From contig JAGSHI010000023.1 in assembly GCA_023954635.1 (NCBI GenBank), forward strand, positions 1 to 37,816: 37,816 nucleotides of DNA, given 5' to 3'. The translations under genes were made by a program, and so were the position numbers. Under the pieces are notes generated by a model. It did not search any database, was not told where the DNA came from, and was given only the letters and a program-made list of their open reading frames with translations. Positions within the stretch are counted from its first letter, which is position 1, and the number at the start of each line of letters is the position of its first letter. Shown here piece after piece: positions 1 through 7,325 of this stretch. Origin of the DNA: Bacteriovoracaceae bacterium. Its GTDB lineage: Bacteria; Bdellovibrionota; Bacteriovoracia; Bacteriovoracales; Bacteriovoracaceae.

Positions 1-1385
1 GTACTTGCATCTATGGCCTCAGAAAAAGTGACTGTAAATTCTAGAGGGAGAGAAGCTGTTGGGTCATCTTGACCTACTTTTTGTTCGACTGTTGCATCAA
101 ATGTTGTGTGATATTTAACTTCGTTATCAATTGAAGTTGAATTTCCATTAGGTGTCGAGCTAGGATCAGCAACTCCGTTTGCAGGTATACTAGGTATCAC
201 AGAACCTTGTCCGCTTATCGCAGTGGCCTGTAGAGTAAAAACGGTATCGTCACCTGAATTTATTATGTTCCAAGTGATTCCTGTTGCAGTTCCATTTTGT
301 TGAATATCTAAGGCCGAAAATGTCGCGGGATCAATAGCATTTTCAAAAGTGACAGTGAACTCAACTGGAAGGGAAGAGGTTGGATCACTCTGACCAATTT
401 TTTGCTCAAGAGTAACTTCAACTTTGTTGTCGTAAAGAACAGAATTGTCACTTGAGTTTGAAATTATATTATTAGCAGCTCCTGGGTCTTGAACAGCATT
501 AGCTGAGATTGAAGGTTGTAAAGTACCTCCTGTCGTCACAGCAGTGGCCTCTAATGTGAAACTTATGTCATCCCCAGAATTGACAATATTCCAAGTGATT
601 CCACTGGCAGAACCATCTTGATTAATATCGGCAGTTGTAAAAGTCCCAGAGTTAATAGCTCGACAAAATTTCACATCATACGAAATAGGAAGACCTAGCG
701 CCGGATCTGCTTGAGCTAGGGCCTGTTCAATATTCACCGTTAAATCTGTAGTAAAAACAATATTATTATCTGTGCTACTTGAGGGAATATTTGGAACAAG
801 GGAAGTTGTCTGTGCAGCATTGGCTCCTAGAGACGGAATAATTGTTCCAGGAGTTGTGACTGCTGTTGCTTGAAGCGTGAAGTTTGTATCGTCTCCAGAG
901 TTGATGAGATTCCAGGTGATGCCACTTGCGGTTCCGTTTTGATTTATATCGCTTGTATCAAAAGTTGCAGGGTCAATTGCCTGTGCAAACACAATATCAA
1001 ACTCAATAGGCAGAGTACAAGTTGGATCATCTTGTCCAACTTTTTGATCAATAGAAACAGAGAGTGGATTATAGTTGTATGTGACTGAGTTATCTGAACT
1101 TGTAGAAGCTAAATTTCTATTCCCAAAAGTATCCATGACACTATCTTCAGCAATTGTGGGAATAATAGTTCCTGATCCTGTAGCAGATGCAAAAAGATTA
1201 TAAAAATTTCCATGGGGGCCAGTCATTGTCCATGTTACTCCGGTGGCCGTTCCTGATTGAGTAATGTCTCCAATAAAAAAACTACCCGGATCAATTGATC
1301 TACTGAAAGTAATTTTAAATTTTACAGGAGCTATCGTTGTTGGATCAGGTTGATTAAAAAATTGCTCAATTGATACAGACATTGG
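1..1385 (-). repeat. In-frame tandem repeat, period about 321 bp
   Basis: Equivalent points of the repeated 'GITW' segment (plus-strand caagtgatt and variants) fall at 271, 592, 913 and 1231, giving steps of 321, 321 and 318 bases. The period is a multiple of three and encodes the Ig-like units of the partial lipoprotein. The middle copies are closest to each other. The copy nearest the N-terminus (about 1231-1385) is the most diverged. A further copy begins at the left edge. Confidence 0.85.
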
Positions 1386-1517
1386 AGTTGTTGGCTGAGT
1401 GGAAGAATCTCCTCCTCCCGCTGGACTAACTCCTAAGGGATCGGAGGGAGCACCAGCTCCACAGGCAGACAATAAAAATGTGAGAAAAATGGTTAAAAAA
1501 CCACTCTTAATTCTCAC
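1..1517 (-). CDS. Tandem Ig-like-repeat surface lipoprotein (3' end outside window)
   Basis: This minus-strand reading frame is open from a GTG at 1517 to the left edge, so about 505 residues are seen and the C-terminus is missing. The GTG is preceded by GAGGAG with 8-base spacing. The N-terminus is a lipoprotein signal: basic MRIKSG, a hydrophobic run, then a lipobox ending LSAC-G. A Gly/Ser/Pro-rich linker follows, then at least four repeats of about 107 residues. Each repeat has the plan: 'VEQKVGQ.DPT..LP.EF.VTF..AIDP', then a 'DI.QNGTA.GITW' segment, 'NSGDD..FTL.ATA' and 'G.IIPSI.AN'. This resembles bacterial Ig-like (Big_12/Big_13-type) beta-sandwich modules seen in adhesin-like surface proteins. 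Family membership is inferred from pattern only. The protein is probably outer-membrane anchored and extended. Its ligand is unknown. Confidence 0.8.
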   Translation of the reverse strand, partial: MRIKSGFLTIFLTFLLSACGAGAPSDPLGVSPAGGGDSSTQPTTPMSVSIEQFFNQPDPTTIAPVKFKITFSRSIDPGSFFIGDITQSGTATGVTWTMTGPHGNFYNLFASATGSGTIIPTIAEDSVMDTFGNRNLASTSSDNSVTYNYNPLSVSIDQKVGQDDPTCTLPIEFDIVFAQAIDPATFDTSDINQNGTASGITWNLINSGDDTNFTLQATAVTTPGTIIPSLGANAAQTTSLVPNIPSSSTDNNIVFTTDLTVNIEQALAQADPALGLPISYDVKFCRAINSGTFTTADINQDGSASGITWNIVNSGDDISFTLEATAVTTGGTLQPSISANAVQDPGAANNIISNSSDNSVLYDNKVEVTLEQKIGQSDPTSSLPVEFTVTFENAIDPATFSALDIQQNGTATGITWNIINSGDDTVFTLQATAISGQGSVIPSIPANGVADPSSTPNGNSTSIDNEVKYHTTFDATVEQKVGQDDPTASLPLEFTVTFSEAIDAS

Positions 1518-1864
1518 GTGACTAGCTCCTCGTTTTCTCTCTCTTTACAGATACTTCACTAGCCTCATTATCGGCTTATTTAGAGATTTCTACGTCTTGA
1601 TTTCTTTACATTTAAAGAATTGAGGTTGGCTTTACATACTTTGTCCAACTAACTGAAAAGTTACATTAGAAACGAGTGAAGTCTAAATTTTGTGTGAGTA
1701 AAACTTGATTAAAAAACTTGTTAAGTTTTGCAAAAACATTAATTACATAATAGTGACAACTTTTTTTCTCAACTAATAGGTAACTTACTTAATATACATG
1801 AGGGAAAAACTTTCACTCTCATCTTTCAATATTTTTGCGATTACCATTGAGTCTGGAGTTATAT
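1518..1864. other. Divergent intergenic region, 347 bases
   Basis: This AT-rich spacer separates the divergently transcribed repeat lipoprotein and the small barrel gene, so promoters for both must lie here or close by. A GCCGATAA octamer (the FliA -10 consensus) lies on the minus strand at 1575-1568, but no TAAA sits at the matching -35 distance. The arms AAAACTT and AAGTTTT around 1701-1733 could pair across a long loop. No RNA gene or convincing sigma-70 promoter was recognised. Confidence 0.4.
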
Positions 1865-2449
1865 GTGAAAATAAAAAATTACTTACTTGTTTTGATTCTG
1901 ACATTTTCTTTTTCTTCTCTCTCCTTTGCTCAGCAAAGTTCAGGAGGAGCTACTGGAGGAGCTGGAGGCGGAGGTTATTTAAGTCTCGATTGGAATTTGG
2001 ATGTTGTTCAAAGTGATAGTGAGTTTAACAATGGCGCCAGTGGTGGATCACCCGGTTTTACTCTTGGTTACAAAATTTTTTCATTTAGTTTAGAGACCTT
2101 TTATAAAAAGCATGAACTCAATAATGAACATGTAACTAGTGCTGGAAGTTTTAATGTTGCAATAGAAACGAATACTCTTGGCTTTGGCCTTCGTTATGAT
2201 ATTTCTCCAAATTTTAACTTCAAAGCGGGGTATGCCATTCACAATGTGAAAGCGAAATATACTAACTCAAATGGTTTACTCTTTAAGTCAACTATTGATG
2301 GAACACATAGCGGTTTTTATCTTGGGGCCGGAGTTCAAGGAATGCTTTATCCAAATTGGCAAATGTATGCTGATGGAGGAATGTACATAGCTTCTTCTGA
2401 GTTCTCAATGTATGCCATGGAAATCGGAGTTCGTTGGTACTCTTTCTAG
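1865..2449 (+). CDS. Small outer-membrane beta-barrel protein
   Basis: The product has 194 residues. The GTG at 1865 is preferred over the in-frame ATG at 1835 because GGAG lies 7 bases before it and translation then begins directly with a good signal peptide (KIKNYLLVLILTFSFSSLSFA, cut before QQ). A Gly-rich stretch of about 15 residues follows the cleavage site. The remainder is alternating, aromatic-rich beta sequence with turns rich in Asn and Gly, and the chain ends in WYSF with a terminal Phe. Signal peptide, amphipathic strands and C-terminal Phe together fit an eight-stranded barrel of the general OmpW/OmpA-like porin superfamily. The exact family was not recognised. It may be a structural or small-molecule channel protein. 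Confidence 0.7.
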   Translation: MKIKNYLLVLILTFSFSSLSFAQQSSGGATGGAGGGGYLSLDWNLDVVQSDSEFNNGASGGSPGFTLGYKIFSFSLETFYKKHELNNEHVTSAGSFNVAIETNTLGFGLRYDISPNFNFKAGYAIHNVKAKYTNSNGLLFKSTIDGTHSGFYLGAGVQGMLYPNWQMYADGGMYIASSEFSMYAMEIGVRWYSF

Positions 2450-2587
2450 TTAAAATCAGGTCAATCTCAATCAAATTTCAACTACTAAGGGGTCAAATTT
2501 TTACCCCTACATTTCACAATCACTATAGAGGATAATCATTAGGAGTACTTTCTCTTTTTATCTGAGAGTAATACTCGGAGGTAATTA

Positions 2588-3553
2588 GTGTTTAGAAAAT
2601 TTACAAGCTTACTTTTGTTATTTTCATTCCTCCTCGTAGGCTGTGGTGATAAGTCTGAAGATGAGTTAATTGATGAAGCACTCGTTTCAGCAAATCAAGC
2701 ATTGTCTGTTGGAGACTGCCAAACCGCCATTGATCTTTTAGAACAACTAGGAAGAAAAAATGATAATGCGAGATATTTAATTGTTCTTGCTTCTGCTTAT
2801 GCATGTCGTGGTGGATACAATGAACTAACTCTTTTTGCGACAGATATAGCAAAAGTTGGAACTCCAAGTTCTCTTGGTGGCTTTATCAATTTTACAACTT
2901 CTGACGATATGACTTCACCAACTGATAGTGATTATGTCGATCTTCAAACAGCTATTGAAATTTTATTATTTGCAGGTGGCTTGTCTTCTGCTGCAAATGC
3001 TACTTCTGAAATGAGAAGAGCTATTTTTGGTAATGCTAAAGGTGGAGATATTGATGCATTTTTAATGTACATGGTTATGGTGCAGATGGGTCGCTTCCTT
3101 CGCTATTATGGAACCCCAGATGCTTCAGCTAACAAAACAAAATGTATGCTCAATTATGACAATGTTGCATTGGATGCAGGTAACCTCGATACAATTTTAG
3201 GTGGAGGACTAACTGGTCCATGTGTTGTTTCTGGAGCTGCTGTTGGAAATGCTGATCTTGGAGCTCAAAATGCTTATAACGAAACACGAGTATGCCAAGG
3301 TGTTGTTCTCTTTAATACTTTTATGGATGTTCTTCCTGCTGTTCTCGATTCCTATTCCGGAAATGAACTCACAGAAGTTTCCTTAATTCGAACTGGTATC
3401 GAGGCTCAAAAAACGGCCATGCTTGTAGCCAAAGCATCAACAGTTACGATTTCAAATACAACAAGTTTTACGAAGTGCGAAGCAGACAATGCTCCAAACT
3501 ATGATGATATTCAAATCTTTTACGCTTACATGTTTGAGCCTTTATACTTATGA
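2588..3553 (+). CDS. TPR-like lipoprotein coupled to outer-membrane barrel
   Basis: This 321-residue protein starts at a GTG preceded by GGAGG. The signal sequence ends in the lipobox LLVGC, with the modified Cys at residue 19, so it is a lipoprotein. Residues 27-100 look like helical hairpins (EALVSANQALSVGDCQTAIDLLEQL, then a second A/Y/C-rich helix pair), resembling tetratricopeptide repeats. The rest is helix-rich with several Cys, mostly towards the C-terminus. The stop codon overlaps the ATG of the next gene (ATGA at 3550-3553), so the two are translationally coupled. A TPR lipoprotein paired with an outer-membrane barrel recalls the spirochaete TatT-type arrangement, where the lipoprotein is thought to hand over a hydrophobic ligand. 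That parallel is inference. No ligand can be deduced. Confidence 0.7.
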   Translation: MFRKFTSLLLLFSFLLVGCGDKSEDELIDEALVSANQALSVGDCQTAIDLLEQLGRKNDNARYLIVLASAYACRGGYNELTLFATDIAKVGTPSSLGGFINFTTSDDMTSPTDSDYVDLQTAIEILLFAGGLSSAANATSEMRRAIFGNAKGGDIDAFLMYMVMVQMGRFLRYYGTPDASANKTKCMLNYDNVALDAGNLDTILGGGLTGPCVVSGAAVGNADLGAQNAYNETRVCQGVVLFNTFMDVLPAVLDSYSGNELTEVSLIRTGIEAQKTAMLVAKASTVTISNTTSFTKCEADNAPNYDDIQIFYAYMFEPLYL

Positions 3554-4680
3554 AATTTATTTTAGGAATTTTTCTATTCACACTTATTTTTTGTCTCCCC
3601 GTGGAGTCTAAAGAATTTCGATATCTGATTAGAGATCCTAATGCTTTGTTAATGGGGGATGCTTTTACAGCATCAGCTCATGGAAATTACACTCTTTTTT
3701 ATAATCCAGCTGCTCTTGGAAAAAATGATGAACTTACCATTAATCCACTTAATGGGTCTTTTGGTTTTACGAATGTTTTAGATGATCTTGATCGCTTTGA
3801 TAATTTTCCAAAAGAAGCTGCAGAGATCGCCGCTAGAGTCATGGAACTTCCTCTTTATGTAAATGCTGGAACTGTTCCAGGGATTAAGTTAGGTGGATTC
3901 GGTTTCAATCTTTATGCTAATTCATCAACGTCAATTGTCCTTCGAAATCAGACTCACCCTTTTTTAGATATTGATTATCGCTACGACAGAGGCTTCATCA
4001 TGGGTTACGCCCATAGCTTTGGTCTTGGTGGAAAAAGAGTAAAAGGAAAAATAACAGCAGGGCATAGGTTTAGTGTTGGAGCATCCGTAAAACACATAAC
4101 TCGAGAAGGTATGGATGAAAGCTTTAGTTTCTTTGGACCTGAACTTCTTAATGCTGTCGCCGACGCAAGTGACTACAGCACTATTAGAAGACGACTTGGG
4201 TACTCTAAAGGAAGTGGTTGGGGTGGTGACGTAGGTTTTGAATACGCCATGTCTTCAGGATCAACAACTCTTCTGACTGGTTTTTCCATCCTTGATATTG
4301 CTGACACTAGATTTAAAAGAGATGAAGGTTTCAAAAAAATTCCAAGACAAAAAATGGCCATGAATTGGGGAGCCGCTTTTGTTCAAGATTTTATGCTTTT
4401 CGATTACAGCCTTAACTTTGATATTCATCCCCTTAATGAGCCAACCATGGCGACAAAAAGTAAAATTCATCTAGGAGCAGAAGTAGGCCTTCCACTTTTG
4501 CGTTTTTATGCTGGATGGAATGGTGGTTATTTCAGTTATGGTGGGAAGATCAGACTTTGGCCCATTTCAATTTCAGCAGGTTTTTACGGAGTCGAACTTG
4601 GGAACTCATATCGGAAAAACAAAGGTTCTCGTGCAATAGTCTATGTCGAGCTCTTCGATATCGACGTCGACATGTTTTAA
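3550..4680 (+). CDS. FadL/PorV-like (UPF0164-type) outer-membrane protein
   Basis: The product has 376 residues and a cleavable signal peptide (MKFILGIFLFTLIFCLPVES-K). Directly after it comes the pattern 'LLMGDAFTASAHGNYTLFYN' followed by PAALG. This is the N-terminal signature shared by FadL/OmpP1, PorV/PorQ and spirochaetal UPF0164 barrels (G-A-x-T/A ... YNPAGLA). The remaining sequence alternates strands and Gly/Asn turns as expected for a barrel of about 14 strands. It is encoded in a four-base overlap with the upstream lipoprotein, implying equal production and perhaps one complex. Family members take up hydrophobic compounds or act as shuttle or plug proteins. Which applies here is unknown. 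The C-terminus (VELFDIDVDMF) ends in Phe as usual for BAM substrates. Confidence 0.7.
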   Translation: MKFILGIFLFTLIFCLPVESKEFRYLIRDPNALLMGDAFTASAHGNYTLFYNPAALGKNDELTINPLNGSFGFTNVLDDLDRFDNFPKEAAEIAARVMELPLYVNAGTVPGIKLGGFGFNLYANSSTSIVLRNQTHPFLDIDYRYDRGFIMGYAHSFGLGGKRVKGKITAGHRFSVGASVKHITREGMDESFSFFGPELLNAVADASDYSTIRRRLGYSKGSGWGGDVGFEYAMSSGSTTLLTGFSILDIADTRFKRDEGFKKIPRQKMAMNWGAAFVQDFMLFDYSLNFDIHPLNEPTMATKSKIHLGAEVGLPLLRFYAGWNGGYFSYGGKIRLWPISISAGFYGVELGNSYRKNKGSRAIVYVELFDIDVDMF

Positions 4681-4888
4681 GGTACGTCACACCTTTTACG
4701 GACTACGCATTATTTCCATCAAAAACTATACATACCTAAAATCATTACTTAGAATTTATGTATAAGTACCCAATGTATTTGAGCATTGTGGTCAAGAATT
4801 TCAAGGATGACATTCTTGTTTAAAACGCAGACCGTCCTGTTTACTAACCCTTTAACAACCCCTCATGTATTCATGTCTAGTGGTTCCT

Positions 4889-4921
4889 TGCAGGTGATAA
4901 ACCTGTATCCGGAGGTTTATT
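4889..4921 (+). promoter_or_regulatory. Two mutually exclusive hairpins controlling the phoH ribosome binding site
   Basis: Just before the phoH start the leader can form hairpin A, 4889-4895 pairing with 4901-4907 (CAGGT/ACCTG core plus a G-U and a U-A pair, loop GATAA). It can also form hairpin B, ATAAACCT (4897-4904) pairing with AGGTTTAT (4913-4920) around the loop GTATCCGG. Hairpin B buries the Shine-Dalgarno GGAGG (4911-4915) that serves the TTG at 4922. Hairpin A captures the same ACCT and frees it. This sequester/anti-sequester arrangement is seen directly. A regulatory role is inferred. Confidence 0.5.
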
Positions 4922-6238
4922 TTGGATAAGGCTTTTGTACTCGATACAAACGTAATTCTTTTTGATCCCATGGCAATTTTTAAATTCGGCAGAAATGAAG
5001 TTTATCTTCCTCTCGTCGTAATTGAAGAAGTTGACCGCTTTAAAAAAGATCAGAATGAAAATGGTAGAAATGCCAGACATTTTTCAAGAATCATTGATGA
5101 TCTCAGACACCAAGGAAGCTTGAACGCTGGTGTCGATTTAGAAAATGGTGGAAAACTGATCATCACTGTCGATAGAGAAGTTAAGTCTAATCCACATTTT
5201 GACTTAACACTTGCTGACAATAAAATTTTGGCCACGGCGCTCGCTTTAAAAGAAGAAGGCAAAAATACTCTTCTTGTTACTAAAGATATAAATCTAAGAC
5301 TTAAATCCGATGTCTTAAATCTTAATGCCGATGACTACGGGAAAAAAGATGTTTCCATTGATGAGCTTTATCAAGGGCATCGAGTTTGGGAAGTTGGTGC
5401 AAATGAACTTACTGAGTTTGAAAAAGATCGATTTCTAGATATGGACGATGCTGAGATTCATGGAATTTTTCCAAACGAATATCTCATTCTTCAAGAACAA
5501 GGAAATGATCGAAGAAGATCTCTTGGAAGATACTGTAAAAAGAAAAGAGGCATCGTTCCTCTAATTCCAATGAGAGAGGGAGTTTGGGGAATATATCCAA
5601 AAAATATGGAGCAACAGTTTGCTCTTGATGCACTTTTAAATGATGAAATAGCTCTCGTTTCTTTAGTTGGAAAGGCAGGAACTGGTAAAACATTACTTGC
5701 GATTGCCGCGGGACTTGAGAAAACAGTTACTGATGAGAAGTTTTCAAGACTTTTGGTTTCAAGACCTGTCCAGCCAATGGGTAAAGACTTAGGTTATTTA
5801 CCAGGGGATATTAACGATAAGTTAGGTCCTTGGATGCAGCCAATTTTTGATAATATGGATTTTCTTTTTGGGCAACAAAGTCAAAGGGGAGAAGGTTCAA
5901 GTAGTAGTTATGAAGATCTGATTAATCACGGTCTTCTTCACATCGAACCTCTTACTTATATCAGGGGACGATCTATTCCTGGTCAATATTTGATTGTCGA
6001 TGAGGCCCAAAACCTTTCTCCACACGAAGTGAAAACGATTATCACCAGAGCAGGAGAGGGAACAAAGATTGTTCTAACTGGTGACTGCCATCAAATTGAT
6101 AGTCCTTATTTAGATGAAGTTAACAATGGTTTAGCATATTGTGTTGATCGTCTTAAGAGTGAAGATATTATCGGTCATACAACATTAAAAGTTGGAGAAC
6201 GTTCAGCATTGTCTGAAGCTGCATCAAAACTACTTTAG
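4922..6238 (+). CDS. phoH: PIN domain-PhoH ATPase (YlaK/PhoH2-like)
   Basis: This is a 438-residue fusion of two domains. Residues 1-140 are a PIN ribonuclease domain with its acidic positions visible in FVLDTNVILFDP (D8), VIEEVDRFK, LADNKILATAL and LVTKDINLRL. Residues about 220-438 are a PhoH-type P-loop ATPase: Walker A GKAGTGKT at 250-257, Walker B YLIVDEAQN, then the sensor region VLTGDCHQID. PIN-PhoH proteins are ATP-dependent RNA-unwinding and RNA-cleaving enzymes in other bacteria. Translation starts with TTG at 4922, chosen because GGAGG lies 6 bases upstream and the PIN strand begins at residue 2. A PilZ gene follows after 2 bases, so the two are probably one operon. The leader hairpins suggest post-transcriptional control. 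Confidence 0.93.
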   Translation: MDKAFVLDTNVILFDPMAIFKFGRNEVYLPLVVIEEVDRFKKDQNENGRNARHFSRIIDDLRHQGSLNAGVDLENGGKLIITVDREVKSNPHFDLTLADNKILATALALKEEGKNTLLVTKDINLRLKSDVLNLNADDYGKKDVSIDELYQGHRVWEVGANELTEFEKDRFLDMDDAEIHGIFPNEYLILQEQGNDRRRSLGRYCKKKRGIVPLIPMREGVWGIYPKNMEQQFALDALLNDEIALVSLVGKAGTGKTLLAIAAGLEKTVTDEKFSRLLVSRPVQPMGKDLGYLPGDINDKLGPWMQPIFDNMDFLFGQQSQRGEGSSSSYEDLINHGLLHIEPLTYIRGRSIPGQYLIVDEAQNLSPHEVKTIITRAGEGTKIVLTGDCHQIDSPYLDEVNNGLAYCVDRLKSEDIIGHTTLKVGERSALSEAASKLL

Positions 6239-6240
6239 TT

Positions 6241-6807
6241 ATGGAAAATAGAAAGTTTAAAAGACAACACTTAAGAGCTCCGTTATTTACGGAGTTTCTT
6301 TTTGAAGATGATTCACATGTCTTAAAAGCAAGAGTGAATAATATTTCAGAAGGTGGTGTTTTGCTCGAGGCCCTACCTCACGTTCCCGAAATTAACTTAA
6401 TGCCACTTATGTTAGAAATTCCTGAATACCCAAGCTTTTCAAACTTAGGAAGAGAAAAACTTTTAAGTGTAAATCTCTATGGAATAGAGAGTAAAATTTT
6501 AAGAGTTCGTGCCAAAATGGTTCGAACTTTTGAGGCCAAGAGTGCTGTCGATCTCATCTTCGTCCCGAAAATCGGATGTCGATTTGTCACACCATCTGAT
6601 GAGTTTACTGAAACAATAAAAAACTATGTTTCGACCTTTTCAAAAAATATGATTTTTCTTTTAAATTTGTTTGAATCTTCATCTTCAAAAACACAGATCG
6701 ATATCATTAGACATGTATCAAGCTTTCTTGGTTATCAAAGTGATGAAAAAATTTCGATTCTAAGACAAAAGGTCCTGCACGATTATCAATCTCTTGAAAG
6801 TGTGTAA
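6241..6807 (+). CDS. PilZ domain c-di-GMP-binding protein
   Basis: The product has 188 residues. The N-terminus has both parts of the PilZ ligand site: R8-x3-R12 in KRQHLR, and N34-I-S36-E-G38-G39 in VNNISEGGVLLE. These are the two motifs that grip cyclic di-GMP. The PilZ fold covers about residues 1-120, and the C-terminal 60-70 residues are helical (ETIKNYVSTFSKNMIFLLNLFESS). No output enzyme is fused, so it probably acts by contacting a partner. It starts 2 bases after the phoH stop codon, with no visible promoter and no clear Shine-Dalgarno, implying translational coupling to the PIN-PhoH protein. Cyclic di-GMP controls motility, adhesion and, in Bdellovibrio-like bacteria, the predatory cycle (known biology, not visible here). 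Confidence 0.85.
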   Translation: MENRKFKRQHLRAPLFTEFLFEDDSHVLKARVNNISEGGVLLEALPHVPEINLMPLMLEIPEYPSFSNLGREKLLSVNLYGIESKILRVRAKMVRTFEAKSAVDLIFVPKIGCRFVTPSDEFTETIKNYVSTFSKNMIFLLNLFESSSSKTQIDIIRHVSSFLGYQSDEKISILRQKVLHDYQSLESV

Positions 6808-6826
6808 CAGGACCAAATTTAAAAAG

Positions 6827-7135
6827 TTACTTAACCATTCTCTGGATTTTTTCTTCAAGGTTACTCACCATTGAATTAAGCATTACCGTGATTTCATCTG
6901 AATAATGACTCATTCTTCCTGAAATTTCTTCGATCAAAAGTCTGGTTTTAAGGGCCAAGTCTTCGTTAAAGGGTTCTGTTTCAAGTTCTTGAACAACATC
7001 CTTAGACTCATTCATTAGGTCATGAAAACTAAGCACATTAAGGTAATCAAGAAGACTTTTTTCTTCTCTTCTAAGCTGAAGTGCCTGCTTCCAAGCATCC
7101 ATTGGGATGACATTTTCATTAATAGTTTGTTTCAT
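6827..7135 (-). CDS. Small helical protein of unknown function
   Basis: The product is a 102-residue, highly charged and predominantly helical protein without Cys, signal peptide or membrane segment. I prefer the ATG at 7135, which has GGCGG 5 bases before it, over the in-frame TTG at 7147, which has no ribosome binding site. Heptad-like spacing (LLIEEISGRMSHYSDEITVMLNSMVSNLEEKIQRM) suggests a C-terminal coiled coil able to oligomerise. It lies tail-to-tail with the PilZ gene (19 bases apart), and I see no terminator between them. No family was recognised. The ORF is supported by a good start, codon use like its neighbours and a sensible intergenic position. Confidence 0.55.
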   Translation of the reverse strand: MKQTINENVIPMDAWKQALQLRREEKSLLDYLNVLSFHDLMNESKDVVQELETEPFNEDLALKTRLLIEEISGRMSHYSDEITVMLNSMVSNLEEKIQRMVK

Positions 7136-7207
7136 TTTTTCCGCCAACTGCTAAATTTGTGGTGCTTAAGATCCGCCAAGATTCACACCGTGTTTCTCAT
7201 CTCGTTT

Positions 7208-7241
7208 ACACAATTTCTTGTGTGAAAGGGTTATCCCTTTC
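7208..7241. other. Two abutting stem-loops in the spacer
   Basis: ACACAA/TTGTGT (7208-7213 with 7218-7223) is followed without a gap by GAAAGGG/CCCTTTC (7224-7230 with 7235-7241). Each loop is four bases. Read on the minus strand the first loop is GAAA, a stable GNRA tetraloop. No T-run follows on either strand, so this is not a standard terminator. The pair lies in the 5' leader of the small helical gene and downstream of dedA. It may be a processing or stability element, or part of a small RNA. Confidence 0.45.
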
Positions 7242-7325
7242 GGGCCTCGCTTTGCCAATATGATGTGAAAAGCTTACAAGGTGTTGATAGAATTTGTTTT
7301 TTTGTGACGCGTTAGTGTCGGGAAA

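Noticed and set aside
1-1385. Regular 321-bp repeats considered as a CRISPR-like or non-coding satellite array
   Set aside because: The period is a multiple of three, the minus-strand frame is open throughout, and the translation gives coherent Ig-like units after a lipoprotein signal.
1568-1575. Minus-strand GCCGATAA as a FliA promoter for the Ig-repeat lipoprotein
   Set aside because: The octamer is perfect, but the position 15 bases upstream reads CGTA, not TAAA. One such octamer is expected by chance in a window of this size.
2488-2508. AGGGGT/ACCCCT hairpin as terminator of the small barrel gene
   Set aside because: The arms pair, but the following bases (ACATTTCACAATC) contain no T-run, so termination is not supported.
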